Positions 21,189-33,029 of a DNA stretch of 39,092 nucleotides are shown here, one piece after another. Source of the stretch: Seminavis robusta (taxonomy: Eukaryota > Bacillariophyta > Bacillariophyceae > Naviculales > Naviculaceae); contig CAICTM010001042.1 in the NCBI GenBank assembly GCA_903772945.1, positions 1 through 39,092 of the forward strand, given 5' to 3'. A program made the position numbers and the translations under genes. The notes below the pieces were generated by a model. That model was not told the origin of the DNA and did not search any database. It saw nothing but the letters and a program-made list of their open reading frames with translations. Each line of letters begins with the position of its first letter. The stretch's first letter is position 1.

Positions 21189-23699
21189 TTAGCACGCTGC
21201 ACAAAGTGGTCCACGAGGAAAGGTTGCCAAGTTTGGATCACTTGTGACAGCACATCCAGAACCAGAAACATAGCCCCTACTGTGGCACCTGGATCCATGA
21301 TGGTCCCCTAGGGACAGAGATCTTGACCGAAACGGCTTGCACCTTGAAACATGAAGTCGAATTGGAAAGCCGAATTAACGGACCAACCAGATACATCCTG
21401 GAAAAGAGAGGAGCAGAAAAAAGATGGCATGAGTATACGCTTGTAAGACATCATGTGTCAGCAATACTTCATGAAGACACAAAAAGTAGAGAGATTCCTG
21501 ATCGAAGGCACTAGCACCGCTGAACATCTGATCGAAGGTAGTGCCCATTCCAACATTCCATGCCGCGATATCTATGTTAAACACAGCATTAGTAGCAAAC
21601 ATGCTTGAAAAATCGAGTGCATTGCTGACGTCCCAAGATGAAATGTCTCTGTTAAAAGTTGCACCCTGGAACCTACACCATACATGTGATTAGATGAGGA
21701 GAGGTTAGAACCATGTACAACTACATTTTTTGGGGGGGGGGGGATACTGTTGTGACTGTATACATACATGCCAAGAAAAGTGGTGGATCCGGCAACATTC
21801 CAACTTGAAATATCACCATTGAAACTTATAGCACCACTAAACCTGCAGGTGGGGGAACAATGTGAGCATCAAAGAAGGGAGAGCTGAATGTACGCATGTG
21901 GGATGCATGGGCAACAAAAGTATCCAACGCACATGCCAAAAAAGTCAGTAGACTTGCTGACATCCCAGCTATTCAAATCCTGGTTGAAGGCAGGAGCATC
22001 CAAAAGGAGGTTCTGGCAGGTTGTCAGGATTTTATTCAGCCACTGAAGAAGACATTCACATGCAAAATTGGGATGTACTTACTGAAAAAGTAGTAACAGA
22101 ACTAACATCCCACAAGCTGATGTCTTCGTTGAATGTAAAGTACTGGGCGAATGGGCTTGAGATACCCATGGCATCTTTATGAATGATCCAGTGTAAGACC
22201 TGTGTACAAATTCAAAGCTCAGTTTTCAGGATCCAGTGCACCCAAACTTACTGCATCATAGTTGAAGCATTATTGTTAGAAAGCAGTTTTTGTGTGTGCA
22301 TGGATCAAAGATTCTGAGGCACTTACCCTGCCAAATCAGTAATCCTGGACACATCCCATGTCTCAATGGGTCCATGGGGATTGGTTGGAAGGAGGTTCCA
22401 GTGTTTAGGGCAGCAGCAAGCTCTGTCTTGTCATTTATCACTGTAAAGGGAAAAGAAAACTTGGTCAGTCGTGTCACAGGAATCGAATCATACAACGAAG
22501 GAACAACTGAGGGAAGCTGTCACCTGCAAAAGTGGGTGCTGCAGTGGGGGCTGGTGTTGGAATTTTTGTAGGTGCTTTCGTAGGGTTTCTGGTGGGAGCC
22601 TCAGTGGGAGACTGGGTTGGTGCTTTGGTGGGAGCTTTGGTTGGTGCCCGGGTAGGCAACCCGGTTGGTGCTTTGGTTGGGGCCTGTGTTGGAGCTTTAG
22701 TGGGTGCTTCAGTGGGAGTTTTGGTGGGATTTCTCGTGGGTGGCTGTGTGGGGTTCCTTGTAGGTAGCCTAGTTGGGACCTTGGTGGGTGTTTTTGTTGG
22801 TGTGGAGCTGGGATACCCGGATGGTACATTGCTCGGTGATGTGCTGGGGTTGACAGACGGAGATTGGGAGGGTACTACCGAAGGGACCAGAGAGGGACTT
22901 GAAGATGGGTTCACACTGGGTCTATGAGAGAGAGAGAAAGTTGGCACATTACTTGGAGAACTAGAAGGTGTCTGAGAGGGACTGACGCTGGGGCCATTTG
23001 AGGGGATGGTGCTTGGTGCGTGGCTTGGACGTGTGCTTGGATTTTCACTTTGGTCAGTGCTTGGAGTTTCACTTGGACTAGTAGAACTTGGTTCCCTGCT
23101 TGGGGTTAGACTCGGGATAGTGCTTGGAAAGCCTGAAGGGATAGTGCTTGGAACAGAACTTGGTCCAGTAGTGGGAAGCTTACTGGGAGTGTGGCTGGGA
23201 ACATTTGAAGGGCTTACCGTACTTGGATGTTGTGATGGAACAATCGAAGGGTTGAGGCTTGGGAAGTCACTTGGACTGAAGGATGGCAAGCCTGATGGAT
23301 TCACTGTATTGTAACTGGACAGGATTCCCTCAGCCCTCACTTCACCTGCTTGTAACCTAGGGTTTGAGTTGAAACCAGCGATGAACTCTTCCATCTCAGC
23401 ATCAGTTGAATACATAAAATTGTTATTCACTTGCATAGATTCCACAATAAAATTCACAACTTGCATAGAATCTATTCTCTTCTGTAGATTTGCGCTGAGG
23501 ACAAAAGGATCACATGCCTCCTTTTCTAGCATTGCATCTGCAGCAGTAAAGGAATCTTCCAAGTCAAGATCAGACAGACTCTCTGTACTGCCAGAGAAGA
23601 CAAGAACATATTGTGCTTCAACTGTAGCAAATGGATCAGGGCAGCCATAAACTGTAGGAGATGAAGATGGGGACAAAGAAGGATGTTGGCTTGGCAGCG

Positions 23700-23835
23700 C
23701 TGTTCAAAAACAGAAGGTGGCAAGCGTGAGTCTTTTCGCACTGTGGAGCCAGAAACTGGAGTAGGTTGTTTTGTATTTGGTAGGCACTAATGCTGCTGAT
23801 TTGGGTGGTCTTACACCACTGGTCAATGAACTTAC
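23700..23835 (-). other. Intron in the stalk of gene B, absent from gene A
   Basis: The donor GTAAGTTCATTG follows codons for SSQPS, and the acceptor TTGAACAG precedes the Pro-Ser repeats. The join is in frame. Gene A reads through the matching point without an intron. Confidence 0.7.
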
Positions 23836-24796
23836 AACTAGGCTGTGATGAAGGCGTGGTGGTTGGGTCTCGAGTTGGGGATGTTGGTGGTCTTGGAGTG
23901 GGCTTAGTGGTTGGTAATGGTGTCGGTTCAGGAGAGGGCGTTGGAGTTGGAACTGGCGTTGGAACTGGTGTTGGATCTGGTGTTGGCTCTGGAGTAGGCT
24001 CTGGTGTTGGCTCTAGCTAGAGTAGGCTCTGGAGTAGGGCCAGGCGTGGGAAATGAAGTAGGTCCTGGAGTTGGCTTTTGAATAGGTGAAGATGATGGAC
24101 TACGCGAAGGCGTGGTTGTAGGAGGAGTTGTTGGCCCACTTGCTGGTTGGGGGGTTCGCTGAGATGGCCTGACAGTGGGCATTGCGGAGTCGTCTGTTGT
24201 GTTTGCCTTTGTAGAGATAGGTGCTGAGACTGGAGACAGCGTGGCATTGTCATTTCGGGAACTTGTGCTATCTTCTGTTATGGTGGTCACCTCAATCACA
24301 ACCTGTTCTGAACAGCCAGCCCTGGATCCTTCAGAAAAGAATGTAGGCAGCTGCTCCACAGACACCAAAACTCCTTCCTCAATGAGAGCTGATATTTCTT
24401 CAAGAAAGGCCTCCAGAAATTCCAGCACAGAAGGACCTTGCTGAAATCCAGCAAGAGTACCAAAAGGACAGACACATACATCATTTGTACCTTGATTCCA
24501 TGAGATTGGGAGCCCACTGGGATCAAACTGACCCTCAGCCAGAGCCCTGGCAGAAGATTCATCGAACAGGGCAAAACTGCATGTATCTGAGAGGTTGCAA
24601 TTCCTGCAGGTTCCATTTACAAGGAATCTAACAAGCGAAGACACATTTTGTGGCTCAGTTGTGTTAAAACCAGCTGGTTCACTTCCGGTAAAACCAGCTG
24701 GCTCACTTCCAGTAACATTCGATTCTCCATCCTGGATCATTTGGTTTGAAACATTGTAATGCTGCACAAGCTGGAGCTGAACCCTCCCCAGCGTCC

Positions 24797-24876
24797 CTAC
24801 AAATATTGGGGGGGAAAGCATAGTGAGGGACAGTGAGCTTGTTCAAAAGGAGTCTAGGAACTATATCCAAACATAC
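24797..24876 (-). other. Intron of gene B at the conserved CDGxFR site
   Basis: The donor GTATGT follows GGCCAATTCA, and the acceptor TTTGTAG precedes GGACGCTGG. The Arg codon is split exactly as in gene A. Confidence 0.85.
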
Positions 24877-26536
24877 TGAATTGGCCATCACAACCCTCAA
24901 AGGCAAGATTGTTGTAAGTTTTCTGAAAGCATTGCTCCAACGCAGAAACTTCCTCTTTGGACAGGGTTGTAAGATTCAGCCTCAAGCCTGAGCTGACTTG
25001 TCTGCTGAATATCTTTTGGCTTGACCCACATTCGACTTGTTGCCCCTCGAGAAGACGATGCACTGTCACGTTGACTTCTGGGAAGAACTGGCCTCTATTT
25101 GTTTCTTCAGCTGCTCGTTGAACACAATGCCAAACTCAGAAGCAGAGATGTCACCCCCTTCTCCTGGCAGGACCCCCACAGGACAAATGCAAGACGCAAC
25201 AGTGCTTTGTTGTTGCAAGAATCCAGTCTCAACCATCATCTGGGGAGTTGATTCTTGTAGCTTTCTTCTATAAATGTCATCAAAGAGCCGAAATGACCCT
25301 TGATCGCTGACAGCACACCCCCTACACTGACCAGCAATGGAAAACACATTCGTTGTCACCAGTACTGGTGACGTTGATTCATTGATGGTACTTGAAACAG
25401 CAGAGAAGTTGGAAGCAGCGATATTGGTAAAGTTGGAGAGACTGCTGTTACTTCGTGGGACAAGCAGCGATCTTTCTTGTAGGTATCGTTCACCATCTGG
25501 AGAGTTTAGGTTTCTAAAGGTGGGCCACTGACCTAAACACCCCATCGCAAACAGAGTAGGACAAAGCATTGTAGGTGTTCTTGAATGTATCCTCCATGAT
25601 GGGCTGCGCAAAGTATTTGGCTTCATCTGACTTCACGTTCATTTCAACAAACACAGCTGTTGTGAAGCTTTGGATGTCCTGGCCACATTCTACATTCTGC
25701 CCCTCCTCCAGTTGCTCCACTGCTCGCACAGACTGCAGGAGTCCCTCTTCCTTCAACTCAATAACTGTTTGATTGAAATACTGCAGAAAGTCATCCTTGG
25801 AAAAGGCTTCGATCCGAAGCTCCTCTAGTGGGCAGGTGCATGTTGTGGAGTTTCCATTTAGTTCATCTTCTGGAAGGGTGTCCGACTGCAGTGATCTATC
25901 ACCTAATATGGCGCCCTTCAAGAGCCTCCTCTTTTCAAATTGTGGGGTGACAACGTCATCAAAGAGCGAAAAGCTTCCCGCCGCAGAGACGGGGCATCCT
26001 CTACACTGGCCTGTCACGGATAGGACTGATCTGGCACCGCTCTGGAAATCTTCCACTGTAGTGGTGCTATTGGGGTCCAGACCTGAAGAAGCCTGATTGT
26101 AGGCCATGGTTCCGTTGACTTCTGTGACTGTAGTATTAGTCACATTCCCTTGCTGTTGTTGTTGTGCTTGTGCTTGGAGTCTTCGACGACGAAGCAAGAT
26201 GGTGTCTGAATTTGGCTCTGGCTTGGCAGCATCCAAAACAGCGCTCCTAAAATAAGGGTCACAAGAGGCAAAACTCAGCTCATTGTAAAGCTGGACAAAG
26301 GCACCCTCCAAAACAGACTTGTCCTGCGCTGTCACTGTATTGTTCATCGAGTCAAATTTCAGGAAAACATAAGATGCGAATGTCCCAACTTCAGAGCTGC
26401 AGGGCACTTCCTCTGTACTATCCTTGACTGGGAGTAGTATGGTAGCAAGTGCTGGCTCCAATGCCGCAAGAAACTCTTTCGTTGTGGGAGGCTTGGAGAT
26501 ATTATTTGTTGTTGATGATGCCTCGGACACTGGGCA

Positions 26537-26588
26537 CACACAAACACCACTACGTCGATCATCACACAAACACCACTACGTCGATCAT
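26537..26588. repeat. 26-bp perfect tandem duplication in gene B
   Basis: The unit beginning CACACAAACACC and ending GTCGATCAT occurs at 26537-26562 and again at 26563-26588. Because 26 is not a multiple of three, it shifts the frame in the middle of the DDRRSGVCV coding stretch. Dropping one copy restores one continuous frame into CPVSEASS. Confidence 0.95.
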
Positions 26589-27403
26589 CTCCCTGCCTGG
26601 AAGCAACTGGTGACGTCGGCAGTGTCATGCTAGCATTGGGTTCGTGTTGTCCCAGAGGTACCGTGTCAATTCTACCCATCATAGTAGCAGAGGGATCCGA
26701 AAAGAGTGGCAAATCAATGTCGCAGTCATGGCACTCGGCTGTCATTTGAAACTCGACAGCTGTTGTAGTATTGGCGCCCGTGGAAACGAAGAAGGAGGAC
26801 TCCTCCCTGGATCGATTCACCAAGGATACCGTTGTGGAAAGCATGACTCGAAAGTGTGGCCAATCACACAGCGAGAACAAGAGTCCGTTGTAGGTTGCGA
26901 CAGCCGCCAATGCCAAGGCATGCGAGGCGCTCGAGCTATAGTTGGACTCGTCATTTAGTAGGCTGGGATCCAGTAACGGATGCCAGTCTCCTGGCAAGTC
27001 TAGCTGAATGGTTTCTTGGAGGAGTTGTCTTGTGGAATCATTGCAGGCATATTCGGCGACTGCGATAAGAGGGGATTCCAGTGTAGCAGTAGCAAGCAAT
27101 CTCTGCGGGCTTTCTTCGACGATGGACCGGTCGCTCCCCGGTGTTTCTGCGGTGGCGTTATCTTGTTGGCGGCGACTGAATGCTGTGCCGTTTATCATGT
27201 TCGTGTTTCCCTCTGATTCCGTAGAGGATGCAGGCCGATCGTTGCCCTCCGGATGTTTTCTGCCCACACCTCGGAGGCCGGATGGCGATGCTGGATCACT
27301 CGTTTCCTCGGTCGCTTCCACCCGGCCTGTGGTGTCCTCCTCGGGTTTTAGTACCTGCTGTCGCTGGACTCGGCTTGGGGGCTTTTCATCGTGGTGGGGC
27401 GTC

Positions 27404-27577
27404 TGAGGGTTTGAGTGCTACATTGTGACTACAATACTCATTATTCTATTTGATATTCCAACTGATCTCTCCTCAACAATTCAAAGCCATCAGTTGAGAG
27501 TATTACTTCCTTGCAGGAGTGGAAGCAGGCTGACTAGCCAGATTGTTGAGTAGCTCATGATCTCTCATTATCTCACA
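27404..27577 (-). repeat. 3' LTR of the Copia element
   Basis: 174 bp, TG..CA ends, one mismatch to the partner at 36786-36959. The last 25 codons of the pol frame lie inside it. Confidence 0.93.
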
Positions 27578-30305
27578 CGCCCTCAGATGCTTTCCAGGCT
27601 GCAACAACTGTTGCTTTGTGAGGATCTCAGACTCCCATTGCATAATACTCTCTCTCTGAGACTCGAAGAGCTCCAATGGTTGTGGCTTGGTTGCCATATC
27701 TGCCAACTGATAACGGCTTGGTATCTTGTGTAGTGTGATTCTCTTGTCGCGCACGTAACCCCTGAAATGATGCATCTTTACGCAGATATGCTTCGTTCGT
27801 GGACGCATCTTTGGTTCCAATGCCATCTCAAGGGCCCCACTGTTGTCCTCGAATACCTTGCAATGAACCGTTGGTGGATTATCGTGTGTTCTACAATTCA
27901 GCTGTAGCTTGGACTCGTCAATCAGCTGCATGAGGTATATGACGTCCCTCAATGCCTCCGACATTGCATTGTACTCAGCTTCGGTTGTCGATAGAGCAAC
28001 CTCTCTTTGCAATTTCGATGCCCAGGTAACTGGACAACCACCATACATGAGGACGTAGCCAGTTCGCGACTTCGCTGTAGATGGATCGACGTCAGCCGTA
28101 GCTCTGTTCCAGTTGCCAACGAAATCCGCGTCCACGAACACGTCAAACCAACATGTTGTCGGATTGAGAATGATTCCCTTGTCCATTGTGCCAACAAGAT
28201 ACCTCCCAATGCGCTTGATAGCCGCAGCATGGGACTGCTTGGGATCTGCAGAAAACCTTGCGCACTGATGCACTGCATAGGCAAGATCAGGCCTCCTTGA
28301 CTTCTCCAAGAAGTTCAGTTTCCCGACGATGCTTCTGTACCTCCAATCCTCTTGCATGTCTTCTCCTCCCAAGTCTCTCTGGAGCTTGACTGTTGACAGT
28401 GCAGGAGTCGACTGTTTCTTGGTCTTTTCATCGAAACCGAGGTCGTCTATGATCTGTTTGATCATGTGAGGTTGAGACAATTTGATTGTCCCATTCTCTA
28501 GTGGTTGGACCTTGACTCCTAAGTAATCCGACAGAGTCCCTTCATTCGTCATCTTGAATGCACGATGAGTCTTCCCTTTCTTGTCTGTCACGGGCTTGGA
28601 CAGAGCATTGTAGGCGTCATCAATTTCCTTCGTCGTGGGTGCTATAAAAATTCCATCGTCCACATACACAAGAAGAACAACAGATCCCTTGTAATACACG
28701 CACATGTCGACTGCGCTCTGCCTGAAACCTCTGGCTATCAGTCCGTCGTGCATATAGCGGTTCCATACGCATCCCGCCTGTTTCTGCCCATACAAATTCT
28801 TCTCCAGCAGAAGGCAGTCATCTCCGACGTATCTCCTCTTGTTGCTGGTCTGCACTAGCTTCGGTCTCCCTGATGATCTGTCAACGCTGAAACCTTGCGG
28901 GACCTCCATGTGCATCTCGCACTCAATGTCCGCTTGTGGAAACGCAAGGACGAAGTCTACTTGCCTCGACTTCCATCTGTTCATAAGCATGAGGATCAGG
29001 AAAGTCCTGATGGTCGACCACCCAACCACGGGCGAGTATGTCTCCCAGTAGTTGACATCCTTTGTCTGCTTCCCACCATGAACGTTCAGCCTCACCTTCC
29101 ACTTGTATATCTCTTGTGTAGCGATCCTTCTCTTCCTTCTGAATGCCCACACTGCGGGTAGTAGCCTCGTTCCAGCAGGCATATTGCTCTTCTTCACTAT
29201 TTTCCAGTGCTGCATTTCCTCGTGCGAGCTAACCTCGCTGACCATCGCCTTCTTGAAGTTCTCTGCATCATGTGCAGTCAATGCTGCATCGATGTACATG
29301 ATGTCTGGGTTGGTCGACGCGGCAAACGCAATTGGATCTTCCATCTCATCTTGGATATCGTATTCCTCATCGTGGAAGACCTCCCATGGGATAGCTGCAT
29401 AAGATACTTCAAAAATATCGTGGTTGGTCGGTCTGCGGACCTTTCTCCCTGCTCTTGTCGTTGGAGGATCGTCTTCCGCTCGGACTCCGACCGCTGGCTG
29501 ATCAACGTCGTCCTCTCCCGTCTCGTTGATCTCTTGTTGTTCCTCATTGTCTTGTAATATTCCGAAATCGTCTCGCAACACATCTCTAGCGGTCGGCGCC
29601 GGCGGGCCCTCGCGCGTAGGACTCACGGTTTCTCCGTGACTGATTTGGACTCGTTTCTCTTCCTCTTCCAGATCCAAATTTACTACTCCACGATGGCGAC
29701 TCTCTCTTGTTGATTCAATCAAACCAGCCTTGAGTTGCCACTTCGATGCTGGCAGTTCATTTCCTGACGATGGCTTCAACGTGTCGCACAAGTCGTCGAA
29801 CTGGCAATGGAATTGAGGGGACACTAGTCCTGTCCGTAGGCTAAGAACAAGTGCGACTTTCCTCGAGTGTCTTGGGGACAAACCAAGATAGACGCCAATC
29901 CGAGACTTGTGTTCCCACTTCGGTACTGATTTTCCTTCCTGTATCCGGCTGTCCAAGACGTACACTGGTGATCCAAATGTATGGATGTTCTTGACCTTTG
30001 GAGCGACATCAACTCCGGAGAAAAGTTCCACCGGTGACGCATGGTCATTTCTCAGCAGGATTGGCGTTGCGTTCGCGATGTCATTCGCGTATCTCACTGC
30101 GAACGGCCACAGGTTCGATGTGATCACTGACGGCCATCGTTGCTTGGCATGGAGCAGCATGGTCCTTGCCGCCTCCTGAAGGTCTCTGATCTTCTTTTCC
30201 GCCTTTCCATTCATGTGATGAGCATTCACAGCGGCATACGTGATTGATTGCCCGCTGTTGTGGACCTCTTCCATGAACGCTTTGCTGTCGAAGATCCCGT
30301 TGTCA
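27503..30305 (-). CDS. Copia pol, downstream part: integrase end, reverse transcriptase, RNase H
   Basis: The frame picks up the integrase core just after the nested insertion (ADNGIFDSKAFMEEV, HHMNGKAEKKIRDLQEAART) and runs without a stop for about 930 residues. Reverse transcriptase marks include WAFRRKRR, YSPVVGWSTIR, QVDFVLAFPQAD, LYGQKQAG and the catalytic YVDDG. RNase H marks include VDADFVGNW, SRTGYV, STTEAEYNAMSEALRD, FEDNSGA and the conserved TKHICVKMHHFRGYV. It ends ASTPARK inside the 3' LTR. Separated from its upstream half (33013-35011) by 2.7 kb of foreign DNA, so the polyprotein cannot be made as one chain from this copy. Confidence 0.93.
30289..30305. repeat. Target-site duplication of the nested insertion, left copy
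   Basis: CGAAGATCCCGTTGTCA, identical to 33013-33029. Confidence 0.85.
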
Positions 30306-33012
30306 CTTTTTCACGGGAAGCCGAATCGAATCGAGGAGCTTCCCCTCTGAATCTGTCACTACAAGAACCACACTGATAGCAACAAACACAACCAATCGGT
30401 CATACCTATACCATTACACTACCTATTAGCACCATTAGAAGCATTGAAACGAAGCGAAAGGACCGCAGGAAGCTTGTTATCTGTTATTTCGTTGAAGAGT
30501 ACTGTTTTACTATAGGAATCCACTCAACGTCATCACGGAAAACACACATCCCTTTTTCCTCTCTTTATCTCTCATTCAAGCCCTCATTCAACCTCCGGTT
30601 GACAGGATCGACTACCTCTCTATCTCCATCACGCACCTCCCCTTCAAGAGACTATCAAAGCGGCGCGTTCTCACGGTGTCAGATTAGAAAGCCCATTCCC
30701 AATTTAGAATCCTAGATGATCGGCGATGGCTTTCTATTCTGTCGACCGCCGTACTGGCCAGTTGGAAAAGGAATATTGAACACAAGAAAAAGTCCTCGGC
30801 TTCCACGCACTAGTACAGAAACAATGTCCCATACTATTGTTGTTTTCTGAATAAGTCCTGCAGGCTGAAGAATCCCTTTTGTTCCTCGTGTTCGAACGAT
30901 CATCTTCTCTCGCAAACAGCTGATCTTAATTACCTAAGGTCAATTGTTACCACGAATCGCGAATCGATCGATTCTCAATCTAATCGTGTCAAGACTTCGT
31001 ACTCCGTTGATCGATTTCAATCTTCCGCGCCGTCCTTTCCTTGTACGGTCGAACGATCAAGAAGACTTCCAAGATACTGCAGTGACCCGAGAGAGAATTT
31101 ACACCTGTATTTTACTTTCTCACGGCACTAGTGTTTTCTCCCGACGTCCTTTTGAACTGATCCTACTGATCCGAACCAGTCCTATCCTATAACGACTGAT
31201 TGACTATCCCACCTGCTACTGTTACCCCTCCATTGATATCTACTCCTCCCAAGAGGAACACAAAACAACAACAGAGTTCCATGTAAGGACTTGAGTTACA
31301 AGTGGACAAGCTGAACTCAGCTTTTTCGCACTGAGCAGTCAGTCACCTTGGATTCGCTCCTATCACCAGGCATTGGCCATTTACGCTTTTCCCCTGGGAT
31401 ATCCAACTCCCCTCCAAAGGACCTCACCCACACAACAACAAACTACAAAAGTTGACCCTCTGGTTATAACAGATGTGCAACACTTCATTGAACGCACCTC
31501 TCTGCCCTACTGCAACTGACTCTCCTAATGAGTTGCTGAACTCCAAATGATTGAGCCCCAGACAGAACTGCACGTGGTGTGGCATAGATATTAATAATAC
31601 ATAACTGACCCTATCTCTCTCCCATTGATTGTTTAGTGACTCTCCAGGACTTCCACAGTTCCACTGAATCGAGTACCCTCCAATCTGTGCTTGATCTCTG
31701 TTCTGCATGATAGACATCGGTCATACAAAATTGAGTACCACCTTTGAGACAACCAGTATACCAGTAACAAGCCCCATCAACTCAACAACCCCTTGATCCC
31801 ACCACATGCCTCTACTGGCTATAGCGTGACTTCTCCAGTTTTTGAAAGTCCCTAACGCTTTGGTATGATACCATCATCTCTCTGCAGGTTAGTGGTATCC
31901 TGCACAGACTTGGCTACAGCCTCTTGATACCGTGGCAACACAACCCACAATTGATTTAACCTTGTTGATCCAGTGCCGTGCTTTGCCCTTGATTAACCTC
32001 TACATCTATCTTACCTCACAAGCAACCTCCATGTGCTTAGTTGAAGCACGACACTACGTCAACACTCCAGGATATCACAACTCTCCCACCAACCACCTAC
32101 CACCCACATGACTTCCCCATGTCTACCCACAACTTCACTCAACCCAGGTTCTCATTCCCAACTCCCTCATTTACCAACCACCAATCCACCTTTCTCGCGA
32201 CTAACACCACCCCTCAGATGTCAGCCAAAGCTCCCTAGAGCATGCAGCCATCTTGAGGTCACACCCTTCCGAATCAACCCTACCCTATCAGGGAGATGCC
32301 TTTGTTCTCACCTTGAACACAGGCACCCTCTATCCTACAACACAACATCAACCATGCTACATCCAAATACTCAACACTCCAACACCAACAGGATCTCCCC
32401 TCCTGCCCCTGGCACCAGCCCACTTCCAGTGCCCCTTATCCTCCTTCTATTTACTCAACAACCCCTCGCAGCCACAAATCCAGGCCACTGTGCCTCCCTT
32501 CTGGAACCACACACTGCAGTGTTCATTTGACCATCTTCTGCTGCTTGTTGGCCTCTATCTAACAATTTTTGTGCCTTGATGGGTTACACCCTTCTCTGTC
32601 CAGCCTGAGGATACCACCTCCTACGGCTCTCTGGCATCTTGCTTGATGCAAGGCCCTGCCACAGCTTGGGACCTGATCACCAGACACACTTACTGGCGAG
32701 CACTTCTTGTTGCAATTATACTGGTTCCTCCTGTCCTTTGGTTGATTTTGGTTTCAATACCGACAAAAATCCTGTGTAAGCCCCTGTAACACAGGTTTTG
32801 CGCTGCAGGTTCCCTATCAATGTGCTCACCCCCCACCCAGGGCATCTGTCTACTTGGTGCTGGCTCCACGTTGGGCCAGTGGATGAGATCATGTTGATTG
32901 GGCAAATAAGTAGATGACGACTCAGCTAGGTGGGGGCTTCCCCACCACTTGCCCGCGTCATAAAAGCCACTCCGTGGCCATAGTTTGCTAAACTAACGAG
33001 TATTTTACACCC
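30306..33012. mobile_element. Unclassified 2.7-kb insertion inside the Copia integrase
   Basis: Bounded by identical 17-bp repeats, with no LTRs or clear inverted ends. The plus strand begins CTTTTTCACGGG and ends TTTTACACC, so the minus strand ends in GTGAAAAAG. There is no long open frame. Weak plus-strand protein-like stretches broken by stops (TPPLISTPPKRNTKQQQ near 31220, then LELQVDKLNSAF near 31290, and Pro/Thr-rich frames at 32041-32579) suggest a decayed or non-autonomous element. Long target duplications without terminal repeats fit target-primed (LINE/SINE-like) insertion. The GTGGGG..CCCCAC hairpin near 32930-32945 may be structural. Confidence 0.6.
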
Positions 33013-33029
33013 CGAAGATCCCGTTGTCA
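33013..33029. repeat. Target-site duplication of the nested insertion, right copy
   Basis: Identical to 30289-30305; it encodes the DNGIF part of the integrase catalytic motif on the minus strand. Confidence 0.85.

Larger units (their letters stand above)
21189..27403 (-). pseudogene. Gene B, main part: inactivated paralogue of gene A
   Basis: Read on the minus strand this repeats the gene A plan: N-terminal module (CDWPHF, ECHDCDI), three full Cys modules (CDPYFR/CRGCPV; CDGVFR/CRGCAV; CDGQFR/CRNCNL), a partial fourth, Pro-Thr and Pro-Ser stalks around a GCPDPFATVEA domain, then DUF285 repeats to LCAAC and a TAA at 21189. Exons that can be placed: 27403-24877, 24796-23836, 23699-22524, 22440-22327, 22199-22083, 22012-21933, 21842-21768, 21672-21498, 21397-21189. 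Defects: 26-bp tandem duplication at 26537-26588; frameshifts near 25512, 25079, 24012, 22395, 22180 and 21267; exon 21672-21498 followed by GA instead of GT; TAG at 21308 in place of the Trp of LCxWG. The 5' end is cut off by the Copia element at 27404. It has fewer modules than gene A and lacks the beta-rich domain. Confidence 0.85.

Noticed and set aside
21308..21310. TAG read as a non-standard amino acid or read-through codon
   Set aside because: Gene A has Trp at this place and the surrounding gene B sequence has many other lesions, so a nonsense mutation is simpler.
21732..21743. Run of 12 G as a possible structural element
   Set aside because: It lies in an intron of a dead gene and is more likely a simple homopolymer; its length may be unreliable.
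25500..25530. A 19-bp GT..AG intron after CDGVFR in gene B
   Set aside because: Too short to splice; reading through with a one-base correction gives residues homologous to gene A.
28007..29557. Plus-strand frames of 70-116 residues
   Set aside because: Antisense shadows of Copia reverse transcriptase and RNase H.
32041..32579. Overlapping plus-strand frames of 65-140 residues in the nested insertion
   Set aside because: They overlap in different frames, are Pro/Thr/Ser biased, and hold no recognisable domain; kept only as a hint of a decayed element.
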